From Sulfidibacter corallicola (GTDB lineage Bacteria > Acidobacteriota > Holophagae > Acanthopleuribacterales > Acanthopleuribacteraceae), in assembly GCF_017498545.1 (NCBI RefSeq), contig NZ_CP071793.1:434001-498000 (forward strand): a stretch of 64,000 bases of DNA, in the 5' to 3' direction. Positions 9,309 to 17,787 of the stretch are shown here, in pieces. Each line of letters begins with the position of its first letter. The first letter of the stretch is position 1. Below the pieces are notes generated by a model that searched no databases, was not told the origin of the DNA, and saw only the letters and a program-made list of their open reading frames with translations. Position numbers and translations under genes: made by a program.

Positions 9309-10958
9309 TCAGGTGACCGGATCGCTGGCCAGACTCAAAAATTCTTGAAAATCCTCTTGGAGGAACAGGTCGCGTGCGGCTTCCATGGCTTGGGTCCAGG
9401 CGGCACGATCGACGTCCGGTCCCAATTCTTCGAAGATCCGTCTCAACTCTTCCTCGAAGACCGAACCGACGAACTCGGGCGTGACCGCGTTGCCGTCGTC
9501 GAGGGTGACCTCGTGGTGCAGCCACTGCCAGGTTTGGGCCCGCGAGATTTCCAGGGTCGCGAGGTCCTCCATGAGGTTGTCCCAGGCGATACAGCCGATG
9601 TCGTTCTTCCACCCTTCGAGATAGGCGATGCCCACCCGTACGTTGGTGCGCAGCCCGATCAGGGTCTTGGGGCCGCTGCCCTGGGGGAGCAGATCCGGGT
9701 ATTTGTCGTCCAGGGCGGACATGACATCGAGCTGGTTGTCGCGGGGGAAGGCCTTCATGGCGGTGCCGATGAAATAGGGGTGGGAAACCCAGCAGCCGTC
9801 ATGGCCCATGGCGTATTCCCAGCGTTTGTCGGCTTCGACCTTGTCCGTCTGGGCCTGGCGCGTTTCGGGATCGCGGCCCGGGGTGAAGGCCGCCATGCCG
9901 CCCAGAGCCGAGGCGCCGCGGTTGTGGCAGATCGCGATCAAGCGCATGGCGTAATGCTTCATCCAGGGGCGGTTCATTCCGATGGAAGCCCGATCGGCCA
10001 TGACGCGATCCTTGTGGAACCGCAACGTCTTGATATCGGAAAAGATCTTGTCCCAGCGGCCCACGTTCAGACCGGCCGCGTGCTCGCGCAATTCGTAGAG
10101 GATTTCCTCGATTTGGAAGGCGGCCGGCAGCGTCTCGATCAGGAAGGTGGCCCGCAAGGTGCCGACGGGCACCTTCAGCTTGGCTTCGAGCAGGTTGAAG
10201 GCCTTGTTCCACCAGCGCGCTTCGAGATAGTGCTCGACCTTCGGAATGTAGTATTTCGGGGTCTTGTTGCGTTCGATCAGCTCCGGCGCGGCGTGGAGCC
10301 AGGTCAGCGCCAGGTCCAGGAGTCCGCCGGAGACCGGGGTGCCGTCCACGAGGATGTTGCTCTCGTCGAGGTGAAGGCCTCGTGCGCGCACCATGATGAG
10401 GGCCATGTCGTTCGGATCCAGTTGATACGCCTTTTCGGGGCGGCCCGGACGAGCCTGTTCGACGTGGCGAAGGGTGCCCTCGGCGGCGCCGACGACGTTG
10501 TGAACCCCGTCCACGACGTTGGTCCAACTGGGTTTCATGCTGTCTTCGAAATCCAGCATGGCGCAATCGGCGCGATTCCCGTCGGCGGTGCGCGACAGCA
10601 TGTTGATCACCATTTTGGTGGAGTTGACCGGACCGGTGATTTCCACCCGGCGCCGCAGCAGGTCTTGGGGCAGGGGCGCGACTTTCCAATCGCCTTGAAC
10701 CGCCTCGGATTGGCGATCCAGGTACTTGGGGACTTCGCCGGCGTCAAATGCAGCCTGGCGAGTCTTGCGCGCTTCGAGGAGTTGGCGGCGTTCGGGTTCG
10801 AGTTCGCGACTCAGTTCGGCAAGCAGGGAAACGGCCTCGGGGGTCAGCAACTCGGCGGCGCGAGCTGTGTGGGCCGCCTCGAGGATGTGAACTCCCTCGG
10901 CAAGTTGAATGGTGGGACGGGCGGTGGCAGCGTGGCCTTCGACGACTTGAGTGGACAA
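9309..10958 (-). CDS. aceB: Malate synthase A
   Basis: Malate synthase (549 residues) condenses glyoxylate with acetyl-CoA to malate, completing the glyoxylate shunt. Family blocks visible include MLDFEDSMKPSW, GLHLDES, LIETLPAAFQIEEILYELR, NVGRWDKIFSDIK and a C-terminal TLEISRAQTWQWLHH. The start is TTG at 10958, supported by AAGGAGG seven bases upstream. It is first in the pair aceB-aceA and divergent from an ScfR-type regulator gene. A good sigma70-type promoter with an overlapping palindrome lies upstream. Confidence 0.97.
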   Translation of the reverse strand: MSTQVVEGHAATARPTIQLAEGVHILEAAHTARAAELLTPEAVSLLAELSRELEPERRQLLEARKTRQAAFDAGEVPKYLDRQSEAVQGDWKVAPLPQDLLRRRVEITGPVNSTKMVINMLSRTADGNRADCAMLDFEDSMKPSWTNVVDGVHNVVGAAEGTLRHVEQARPGRPEKAYQLDPNDMALIMVRARGLHLDESNILVDGTPVSGGLLDLALTWLHAAPELIERNKTPKYYIPKVEHYLEARWWNKAFNLLEAKLKVPVGTLRATFLIETLPAAFQIEEILYELREHAAGLNVGRWDKIFSDIKTLRFHKDRVMADRASIGMNRPWMKHYAMRLIAICHNRGASALGGMAAFTPGRDPETRQAQTDKVEADKRWEYAMGHDGCWVSHPYFIGTAMKAFPRDNQLDVMSALDDKYPDLLPQGSGPKTLIGLRTNVRVGIAYLEGWKNDIGCIAWDNLMEDLATLEISRAQTWQWLHHEVTLDDGNAVTPEFVGSVFEEELRRIFEELGPDVDRAAWTQAMEAARDLFLQEDFQEFLSLASDPVT

Positions 10959-11015
10959 GATCGCGCCTCCTTGAAGATGGGTCCTTGCCGCGGTGTGGCG
11001 ACTTATTTGTGCCTA

Positions 11016-11044
11016 ATCCTAGTTTTGCGAAATGCATATGTCAA
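11016..11044 (-). promoter_or_regulatory. Probable sigma70-type promoter of aceBA
   Basis: Reading leftward, TTGACA (11044-11039) and TAGGAT (11021-11016) are separated by exactly 17 bases, about 60 bases before the aceB TTG start. The -35 box touches the palindrome AGCGAATATTCGCT at 11044-11057, which suggests control of polymerase access. Confidence 0.7.
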
Positions 11045-11057
11045 GCGAATATTCGCT
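11044..11057. promoter_or_regulatory. Palindromic operator candidate, copy 1 (aceB side)
   Basis: AGCGAATATTCGCT is a perfect 14-base palindrome abutting the aceB -35 box. The core recurs at 11424-11435 in front of the divergent regulator gene. Placement suggests binding by that regulator (inference). Confidence 0.6.
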
Positions 11058-11423
11058 AAAAGTTGAAACTCGCTGATCGGCTGCTTTTCGGTTTTTGGGA
11101 GTTAGCTATAAATAGCTTATTTTAATATAGTTATGTGATTTGTTCTTTGAGGGTTCATATAGGAAACGAAATAGAATTACTTGCAAACTCTTTCGGAAAA
11201 AAGAGAACGATGCTTTAAAAAACACTCTTTTCCCATGGCTGGGGCGTTCGGTTTTGGCGGTGTCGATTCTCTCGATATTTTCGGCTAATTGTTGATAAAT
11301 ATAATAAAACATTATGTTTACATTGATTTCAAGTAAATGACGCAAGGCGTCGGGAGCGAACCCGATCTCTTTTTTCGCCTCTTCCGTACTGGTGAACTCG
11401 GGTTCAATAATGTAGTTTGGATT

Positions 11424-11437
11424 AGCGAATATTCGTT
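11424..11437. promoter_or_regulatory. Palindromic operator candidate, copy 2 (regulator side)
   Basis: AGCGAATATTCG is identical to copy 1, and the inner ten bases CGAATATTCG are a perfect palindrome. It lies just upstream of a possible -10 box TACAAT at 11461-11466, and so near or over the -35 position of the regulator's own promoter. This fits autoregulation. Confidence 0.55.
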
Positions 11438-11582
11438 TTTAGGGTGTCTTCGCTGAAAGCTACAATTCTCCTCTCGCGAATGCCCACTGTCCAGCCACCC
11501 CTCCTGCGTGTACAATGTGAACCTGGGGGAGTTCCGTCGCGCGATCGCGTCGGACGGACAATTCTTTTGGGGGATGTTTCCA

Positions 11583-13073
11583 TTGGACAACGACTTGATT
11601 CGCATGATTCTGGGGATGAAGGTTCGCCAGCTCCGTCAACAACGGCACCTCTCCCTTCAGGACCTTTCCAAGAAAACCGGCATGTCGGCTTCGTACCTGA
11701 ATGAAATCGAAAAGGGAAAGAAATATCCCAAAGTCGAAAAGATCATGGCGCTTGCCGAATCGCTCGGCGAGCAGTACGACGATCTGATCTCGTTGCGCCT
11801 CGAGGAAGACCTGGGCAACCTGACACCCGTGCTGAATTCACCGCTCATTCAAAAATTTCCATTCAAGTTATTCGGCATTTCCGCACAGGATCTGATTCAA
11901 TTGATGGCACGGGTGCCCCGTGAGATGGGGATTCTGGCCCGCATGCTCGAGGATATGGGCCACAACTACGACATGCGGGTGGAGCACTTTTTTCACACCG
12001 CACTGCGTTCCTATCAGATCATTCACCAGAACTTTTTTGCGGATATCGAAAAAAAGGCGGACCTGTTTCGCAAACAGCAAGGTTGGGAACGCGACCGCAT
12101 TCTGACCTACGACGATTTGGTGCCCGTGCTCGAGGAATCGTTCGGTGTGTCCTTGGACGATTCCGTGCTCGCCGATCATCCGGTACTCAATCACATGCGC
12201 TCGGTCCTGACCGCCGATGGTCGCCTGTTGCTTCATTCCTCTCTCTCCAAACCGCGGCGAGCCTTTGCGGCCGGCCGGGAACTCGGCTACCACGTCCTGG
12301 CCGCCGAGGAGCGGGCGTTCAGCTCGCCGGCCTTGGAGGTGGGCACCTTCGACGAGGTACTCAACAATTTCCGCGCGTCTTATTTCGCCAGCGCGCTGTT
12401 GCTGCCGCGGGATCGCGTGCATCGGGACTTGAAAACGTTTTTCAAGCTCTCGCATTGGGATCCCGAGGCCTTCGTGACCATGATGGAATCCTACAAGGTG
12501 ACGCCCGAGACCTTCTTCTATCGCCTGAGCGAGTTGGTGCCGCATTACTTCAAGACCCAGCGGGTCCACTTTCTCAAGTTCGCGCGGCGGCGCGGCGAGC
12601 GCCGGGTTCAATTGGCCAAACAACTCAATATGTCGAACGTGCACATTCCCCACGGCATCGGCTTGAAAGAACACTTCTGTCGGCGGTGGCTTTCGCTGTA
12701 CGTCATCGACGAGTTGGAGATGCACCCCGAAAAAGGCATGGTGGTCGGCGTGCAGCGGTCCCAATTCATCGGCTACAACAGCGAGTTCTTCTGCATCTCG
12801 ATCGCCTATCCCGGCATGCTGGACAAGGACGACCTCTACAGCGTCACGCTCGGTTTCCAGGTGGATGCCAGCTTGCGCAAAACCGTGAAGTTCCTGGGAG
12901 ATCCACGCATTCAGGCCAGAGAACTGGGGCAGACTTGCGAACGGTGCCCCCTGTCCTACGATCGCTGTGAGGAGCGCACGACCGAGCCCGTCATCCATCA
13001 GCGGTTGCAGGAGGAAAAGGAACAGCTCCAGGCGCTGACCGACCTGCGAGAGCAAACCATGGTCGAAGCGTAG
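11583..13073 (+). CDS. XRE-family ScfR/RamB-type transcriptional regulator
   Basis: A 496-residue regulator. Residues ~10-65 form a helix-turn-helix of the XRE type (LRQQRHLSLQDLSKKTG followed by SYLNEIEKGKKYP). The long middle part resembles the ImmA/IrrE-like plus DUF2083 architecture of short-chain fatty acyl regulators; a Cys-containing motif (CERCPLSYDRC) closes the C terminus. Known relatives such as RamB control glyoxylate-shunt genes (family knowledge); divergence from aceBA fits this. I favour the TTG at 11583 (MDNDLIRMILG), because GGGGGA lies at proper spacing and relatives begin this way; an ATG at 11574 overlaps that ribosome site. Expected signal: acetate- or acyl-CoA-derived (inference). 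Confidence 0.8.
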   Translation: MDNDLIRMILGMKVRQLRQQRHLSLQDLSKKTGMSASYLNEIEKGKKYPKVEKIMALAESLGEQYDDLISLRLEEDLGNLTPVLNSPLIQKFPFKLFGISAQDLIQLMARVPREMGILARMLEDMGHNYDMRVEHFFHTALRSYQIIHQNFFADIEKKADLFRKQQGWERDRILTYDDLVPVLEESFGVSLDDSVLADHPVLNHMRSVLTADGRLLLHSSLSKPRRAFAAGRELGYHVLAAEERAFSSPALEVGTFDEVLNNFRASYFASALLLPRDRVHRDLKTFFKLSHWDPEAFVTMMESYKVTPETFFYRLSELVPHYFKTQRVHFLKFARRRGERRVQLAKQLNMSNVHIPHGIGLKEHFCRRWLSLYVIDELEMHPEKGMVVGVQRSQFIGYNSEFFCISIAYPGMLDKDDLYSVTLGFQVDASLRKTVKFLGDPRIQARELGQTCERCPLSYDRCEERTTEPVIHQRLQEEKEQLQALTDLREQTMVEA

Positions 13074-13130
13074 GTGTGCCCTTTCTTAATGGAACGATCC
13101 CCTTCGTTTCGCGCATTCAGTAGGATGGGC

Positions 13131-13272
13131 ATGCTTTCAGGTATCAGGTATCAGGTATCAGGTATCAAGGGGCACCTTGTGTGGCAATCAAGCTGAAACC
13201 TGATACCTGACCGCTGATTACGTACTCATCCTGCGCCGTGATTCGGATACGGCCATCGACTCAGGATGAGCA
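13131..13272. repeat. Dispersed repeat copy with 7-base tandem units
   Basis: From 13137 to 13167 TATCAGG is repeated four times in tandem, and AAACCTGATACCTGA at about 13195-13210 is its inverted counterpart. GGATGGGCA before and AGGATGAGCAC after the block recur in the copy at 32.3-32.4 kb and, in part, near 0.5-0.6 kb. Confidence 0.6.
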
Positions 13273-14037
13273 CTACCGGGTGCTGGTCAGGAGCGGCTCG
13301 ATTTCTTCCAGGATCGTCTTGGGTTTTGGTCGGACCCGGTAGTTTTCGGCCACGTTGGACCACAGGATGCGGCCTTCTCGATCGACCAGCAAGCGCGCCG
13401 GCCGGGCGATATCGCCTCCGGTGAACGGATCGCCGCCCTTGTGGCGCAGACCGAGCGGGCTGATCAATGACAGATCTCCGTCAGAATAGTGTGCCATCGT
13501 CCACCTCATTCGCTTCGAGGTGCGCGCGATGATCTCCGGCGGATCGACCGAGATGGCGATGACCTGGACGCCCTTTGCCGCGAACTGATCTCTATATTCG
13601 TGAAGCTGACCCAGCTCCTGCAGGCAGTATCCTCACCAATGGCCTCGATAGAAGACCAGGAGACTGTAGGGGGCGTGGTGGAACAGGCTCCCCAATGCGG
13701 TCGCCTGCCCCTCGGTGCTCTTGAGCGAGGGTTGCGCGATGGCCGCTGGCGGCAGCGCATTTTCCTTTTGGACCGCTTGAGGCGCGGGTGTCCGATAGGT
13801 CGAGTAGATCTGCGTCCACCAGCCGAACAGGAGAAACAGCATCCAGCTCAGCACGTTGAGCGCGAGACGCGGCCAGGTGAATCGCGTGCGGATTTCCTTG
13901 AAGAGCAGGAACAGCCCGCCGGCCCCGATCAAATAGTGAACGATCGGGTAGCGCTGGTGAATCCCTAGCTGGAGGGCCAGGATCACGTAGGCAATGAACG
14001 ACACGAATACGAGCAGGAATCCGATAAAACTCTTCAT
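13273..14037 (-). CDS. Membrane-anchored redoxin (AhpC/TSA-like), probable selenoprotein with in-frame TGA
   Basis: Read through one TGA, this is a 254-residue protein. Residues ~3-90 hold three hydrophobic helices. A thioredoxin/peroxiredoxin-like domain follows (SLLVFYRGHW, then the TGA at 13635-13633 as residue 135, then GYCLQELGQL). Relatives carry W-C-P-Y-C here, so the TGA replaces the first, reactive Cys, giving W-U-G-Y-C. The frame stays open for 119 more codons and keeps the family pattern (VQVIAISVD, then a DPFTGGDIARPARLLVD strand and EEIEPLL). A 7-bp hairpin with a GGU loop lies 21 bases after TGA. The ATG at 14037 has AGGA six bases upstream. Alternative: a nonsense mutation or sequencing error. 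Likely role (inference): thiol or peroxide redox chemistry at the membrane. Confidence 0.75.
13602..13618 (-). promoter_or_regulatory. Candidate bacterial SECIS hairpin
   Basis: On the coding strand GGAGCTG pairs with CAGCTTC (seven pairs, one of them G-U) around a three-base GGT loop. The loop begins 21 bases after the in-frame TGA. Distance, short upper stem and G-G-U loop match what is known for bacterial SECIS elements such as that of E. coli fdhF. Folding energy was not computed. Confidence 0.6.
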
Positions 14038-14418
14038 GACACGTCCTGCGGGGCGCAAACTCGATCCATCGGGAGCGAAAGATGTGAGGAAGGGAACTCG
14101 TTGGAACCTGAGATGTGCGATTCGGGTGGACCGAGACTCTCAATTAACCACGGCTTCGGGTGCCCTGTAAAGACAGATTTCCGGAGCGGCTCGCGACGCT
14201 TCCGATTCGCATCACACGCTTTGGGTTGACCGCCGAAGCCTGATACCATTCCGGGATAGGACGGTGTGTCGATGTCGGCCCATCGTTCGACCATCCGTCG
14301 TGTTGGATGAATCCCGTCAGGTCGCGTGCGAGCGATACCCGGCTGTCGCGTGCTCGATACGGGATGCGTTCACACCATCGCTCGGGTTTCGATGGACTCG
14401 ATAAGAGGAGCTTTTGTA
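14038..14418. other. Divergent intergenic region between the redoxin and amidohydrolase genes
   Basis: About 380 bases between two divergent genes. Frames running into it from the amidohydrolase side lack conserved sequence. Promoters for both genes should lie here but no strong boxes were recognised. Confidence 0.35.
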
Positions 14419-16191
14419 GTGAATGCCATGGTAGATCCCTTCGTCGCGGTGTCCCGTCGTTCTTTGCGCGGCATCCGCTTTTGTGTTGTCTCCACTCTTT
14501 TTCTCTCACTTTTCGCAATGACTTCCAACGTGCGTGCCGCCGATGCGTCCGAACTCGACGGTACCGCAGACCTGGTATTGCGCAATGGTCGCATCTACAC
14601 GGTCGACAAATCGCAGCCGTGGGTCGAGGCCCTGGCCGTCAAGGACGGCATCATCGTGGCGCGTGGCAGCGAAGCCGATCTGAAAAAATGGATCGGCGAT
14701 GGTACGCGGACACTCGATCTGGAGGGCGGCTTCGCGATGCCGGGCTTCATCGAGGGCCATGCACACCTCCTGGGCATGGGTGAAGCACGCCTGAATCTCT
14801 GGCTGGCGGATACCCGGAGCTGGGACGAGATCGTCGCGCGGGTCAAGGATGCCGCGGCCAAGGCCGCACCGGGTGACTGGATCACCGGGCGCGGATGGCA
14901 CCAGGAAAAATGGGATGCCCAGCCCGCCAAAATCGTGAAGGGTTTTCCCACCCACGAGGCCCTCAGCAAGGTTGCTCCCAACAACCCGGTGGTGCTCGAA
15001 CACGCCAGCGGTCACGCCTTGATCGCCAATGCCAAAGCCATGGAAGTGGCGAACATCGGAAGCGACGTGAAGGATCCGCAGGGTGGGGAAGTGTTTCGCG
15101 ACGCAAAAGGCAACCTCACCGGAATCTTCAACGAAGCTGCCGAATCGCTGATCTATCGCGCACTCGAACGACACCGCAGCACGCTTTCGGAGGGCGCACG
15201 CAACTCACGCACCCGCAAGGCGTTGCGCCTGGCCATGCAGGAGTGCCTGGCCAAGGGCGTCACCTCGTTCCAGGATGCCGGCTCCTCTTTCGAGATGATC
15301 GAGGCCTACAAGGCACTTGCCGGGGAGCAGAAGCTTGGGATTCGCCTGTGGGTCATGGTCAACGCCGGCATCGACGATCTGCGCGAGAACCTGCACCGGT
15401 ACCGGAAACTGAAACGCTACGGCAACGGGTATTTGACCCTGGGCGGGATCAAGGCCTATGCGGACGGGGCCCTGGGCTCGCGTGGCGCATGGCTCTTGAA
15501 GCCCTATGCGGACATGCCCGGGCAATTGGGACAGAATGTCACCACCGTGGCCGAACTCGAACAACTGGCTGAAATCGCCCTGGCCCACGAACTCCAATTG
15601 TGCGTTCACGCCATCGGTGACCGCGCCAACCGCGAGGTGCTCGACGTCTACAAACGCGCACTCGAGGGCCGAGACAAACGCTGGCGCATCGAACACGCCC
15701 AACACCTCCACCCCGACGACATCCCGCGGTTTGCCGAGCTGAAGATCATCGCCAGTATGCAGGGCGTGCACTGTACCTCCGACGCGCCCTTCGTGGAAAA
15801 ACGTCTCGGGCACGATCGCGCCAGCCAGGGCGCCTATGCGTGGCAGGCATTGTGGCGGGCCGGTGTCGTCGTGAGCAATGGCACCGATGCGCCCGTGGAG
15901 GACGTATCTCCCCTGGCCAGCCTGTTCAGCACCGTGACCCGACAACTGGCGGACGGCAGTGTCTTTTTCCCCAAACACAAGTTGGATATGGACCAGGCGA
16001 TTCGCTCGTACACCATCAATCCGGCCTACGCCGCTTTCGAAGAGGACATCAAGGGCAGCCTCGAAGTGGGGAAACTTGCCGATATCGTCGTGCTCTCGAA
16101 AAATCTGATGGACGTCGATCCGGTGCGGATTCGCGACGCGGAGGTGGTGTACACCATCGTGAATGGAGATATCCGCTACCGCAAGCCTTAA
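14419..16191 (+). CDS. Exported YtcJ-type metal-dependent amidohydrolase
   Basis: A 590-residue Amidohydro_3-family enzyme. The start is taken as GTG at 14419 because GAGGAG lies eight bases upstream; it gives a basic N terminus, a hydrophobic segment and ANVRAADA-like cleavage site, so export is likely. The TIM-barrel metal ligands are visible: EGHAHL, HAIGD, EHAQHL and the late Asp in NGTDAPVED. The family hydrolyses C-N bonds in cyclic or linear amides and formamides; the substrate cannot be inferred. An open frame extends upstream to 14326 but without ribosome site. It is transcribed alone, away from the redoxin gene. Confidence 0.85.
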   Translation: MNAMVDPFVAVSRRSLRGIRFCVVSTLFLSLFAMTSNVRAADASELDGTADLVLRNGRIYTVDKSQPWVEALAVKDGIIVARGSEADLKKWIGDGTRTLDLEGGFAMPGFIEGHAHLLGMGEARLNLWLADTRSWDEIVARVKDAAAKAAPGDWITGRGWHQEKWDAQPAKIVKGFPTHEALSKVAPNNPVVLEHASGHALIANAKAMEVANIGSDVKDPQGGEVFRDAKGNLTGIFNEAAESLIYRALERHRSTLSEGARNSRTRKALRLAMQECLAKGVTSFQDAGSSFEMIEAYKALAGEQKLGIRLWVMVNAGIDDLRENLHRYRKLKRYGNGYLTLGGIKAYADGALGSRGAWLLKPYADMPGQLGQNVTTVAELEQLAEIALAHELQLCVHAIGDRANREVLDVYKRALEGRDKRWRIEHAQHLHPDDIPRFAELKIIASMQGVHCTSDAPFVEKRLGHDRASQGAYAWQALWRAGVVVSNGTDAPVEDVSPLASLFSTVTRQLADGSVFFPKHKLDMDQAIRSYTINPAYAAFEEDIKGSLEVGKLADIVVLSKNLMDVDPVRIRDAEVVYTIVNGDIRYRKP

Positions 16192-16685
16192 CGCTTCGCC
16201 GATACCCCTCTTCACTTGGACGCCCTCCGGGTGGGGTAGGGGTTTCGGGCGGTAAAGGCTCCTGGGGTTCGGGATTTTCCCGGTGTCGCTGAATCGGGTT
16301 CGAGGTAAATTCACCAGGCTTTTGAAGCCATTGAAATGTGCGAAATCGGTCGAATTTTCGAAAACCGTTTTCTGTTCTCGGGGCGGTTTCCTAACCTCGT
16401 GAAAAGGGGTTGCTTAATCCTCTAAACACGATAAGATTCAAGCGGACTCCCGTGTCGCGAGGCGCGCTCGTTTCGGGCGTGTGCTCCAGGTCCTCCGAGA
16501 CGCATTCGGACCTGAATCATCAAAGGCGTGAGCGGTTGGGGGCGTGGACGAGCCATGTCCAATGGGGATCCCGTGAGGTGGGATCCCGGTGGTCGGCTCC
16601 GTTCGAAGTTCCGCCGGCCCTTTCGGCGAAGTGTCGGTATGGGGGTCGTATAAGGTTGGCCTTGGTCCCGCGCCTGGAGGCAGCC
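16192..16685. other. Intergenic region before the sigma-factor gene
   Basis: About 490 bases. An open frame continues upstream of the sigma gene to 16410, but its sequence is unlike sigma factors. A GGGG-TAGGGG/CCCC-like inverted stretch near 16205-16250 could weakly terminate the amidohydrolase transcript. The AT-richer part at 16320-16430 is the best promoter location. Confidence 0.35.
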
Positions 16686-17279
16686 CTGTTTAAAAAAATC
16701 TGGACTCAAACCGATCGCGAACTCATCCAGCGATGCCTCGAAGGCGATCAGCCCGCCTGGAACGCCTTGGTCAATCGCTACAAGCGTTTGGTGTACCACT
16801 TTCCCAGCGATGCTCGGCTGCGTGCCGAAGATTGCGACGAAGTCTTTCAGGAAACCTTCATGGCGATCTACAAGCAGTTGGACAAACTGCTCGAGGTGGA
16901 TGAACTCTCTCGGTGGATCGCGACGGTGGCACAGCGCATCACGTGGAAGACCGCCAACAGGCGCCGTGGTCAGATGGATTACGAGGTTCCCCAGGAATAC
17001 GACGTCATCGATCCCGACGATATCGCGCCGCGCCAGATGGAGTTGAAGGTCCAGCAGGCGATGGTGCGCCAATCCTTGGCCATGTTGAATACCAAATGCC
17101 GAAAACTTTTGTATCTGCTTTTTTACGAGCACGACAGCAGCGATTACCAGGCGATTTCCAAACAGGCGGGTATTCCGCACGGCTCGATCGGACCGACCCG
17201 TAAACGCTGCCTCGTGAAGTTTAAGGATCTTTTGAAAAAACGCGGTATCAATGAGAAAAATGTATCTGATTGGCTCTGA
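16686..17279 (+). CDS. ECF-type RNA polymerase sigma factor
   Basis: About 197 residues. Region 2 is clear (CLEGDQPAWNALVNRYKRLVYH, split here as CLEGDQPAWN plus LVNRYKRLVYH; then ADCDEVFQETFMAIY-like sequence and LSRWIATVAQRITWKTANRRR). Region 4 follows (VRQSLAMLNTKCRKLLYLLFYE, a typical helix start, and IPHGSIGPTRKRCLVKFK as recognition helix). The start is uncertain: GGAGG lies five bases before a CTG at 16686, and no ATG/GTG/TTG in the region fits better. It heads a three-gene run with a small protein gene 49 bases downstream and a CHAT protease gene, so it probably directs transcription of that cassette (inference). No anti-sigma factor of a known type is adjacent. Confidence 0.82.
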   Translation: MFKKIWTQTDRELIQRCLEGDQPAWNALVNRYKRLVYHFPSDARLRAEDCDEVFQETFMAIYKQLDKLLEVDELSRWIATVAQRITWKTANRRRGQMDYEVPQEYDVIDPDDIAPRQMELKVQQAMVRQSLAMLNTKCRKLLYLLFYEHDSSDYQAISKQAGIPHGSIGPTRKRCLVKFKDLLKKRGINEKNVSDWL

Positions 17280-17328
17280 GCCGCACTTTAGAGAGTAATT
17301 CGGTATGGTTTTGTAGGAGGCATATTCT

Positions 17329-17787
17329 ATGGCCGCTGAAACATTTTGGGACTTATTGGCCGGCATTGCGGCAAAAGACAGCAGCATTGCGGTGCCCGAG
17401 CAAACGGTACATGCGGCATATGATATTTTTCAGCCCCGTGCGCAGAAGTCCGCTACCAATATTTTTCAACTCAAACCTCTGGCAGATGCGCTGGTTCGCG
17501 ATGCGGGTCCCAGCCGTAAGTTATTCTATGAACTTCACAACGGTTGTTTTCTGAATCTGGAACAAACCTGGGAAGCCGATGGAATTCATATCCACGGATT
17601 CATCAATGGGATTGATGAATCGGAAGTGTTTTTGTATGGTACAGAGAGTGTCTTCCGTGCACCCGTGATTTCCGGCGAATTCGAGTTCTCAGCCCTGGAG
17701 CCGGGTGAATATTCCCTGTCGTTCTGGCATGAAGAGGATCGTTATTGGGTGAGCGTGGTGTATCTGAAGGAGCAAGGCGACGTCTAG
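17329..17787 (+). CDS. Small beta-rich hypothetical protein in the sigma/CHAT cassette
   Basis: A 152-residue soluble protein with no signal peptide. GTAGGAGG lies ten bases before the ATG. The N-terminal third is helical; the C-terminal half (GIHIHGFINGIDESEVFLYG, then FEFSALEPGEYSLSFWHEE) is predicted beta-rich and ends with the E-P-G-E-Y turn typical of carboxypeptidase-regulatory-like or transthyretin-like sandwiches. It is placed between the ECF sigma factor and the CHAT protease and overlaps the start of the latter by 43 bases. It may be an adaptor, an inhibitor or a substrate of the protease; nothing in the sequence decides this. Confidence 0.65.
   Translation: MAAETFWDLLAGIAAKDSSIAVPEQTVHAAYDIFQPRAQKSATNIFQLKPLADALVRDAGPSRKLFYELHNGCFLNLEQTWEADGIHIHGFINGIDESEVFLYGTESVFRAPVISGEFEFSALEPGEYSLSFWHEEDRYWVSVVYLKEQGDV

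Larger units (their letters stand above)
10959..11582. other. Divergent control region between aceB and the ScfR-type regulator
   Basis: About 620 bases, markedly AT-rich between 11060 and 11340. It contains the aceB promoter, two copies of the palindrome and a possible regulator promoter. An open frame continuing upstream of the regulator start has no conserved sequence. Confidence 0.5.

Noticed and set aside
13137..13167. Short direct repeats as a CRISPR array
   Set aside because: Units are only seven bases and directly tandem, with no spacers and no cas genes.
13273..14037. Redoxin as a simple pseudogene with a nonsense codon
   Set aside because: The stop is TGA at the catalytic Cys position, the frame is otherwise intact on both sides, and a SECIS-like hairpin follows. 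Not fully excluded without genome-wide selenocysteine genes.
16410..16685. N-terminal extension of the sigma factor up to an ATG at 16410
   Set aside because: The extension has no sigma-factor features and low-conservation composition, and a GGAGG sits directly before the conserved region.
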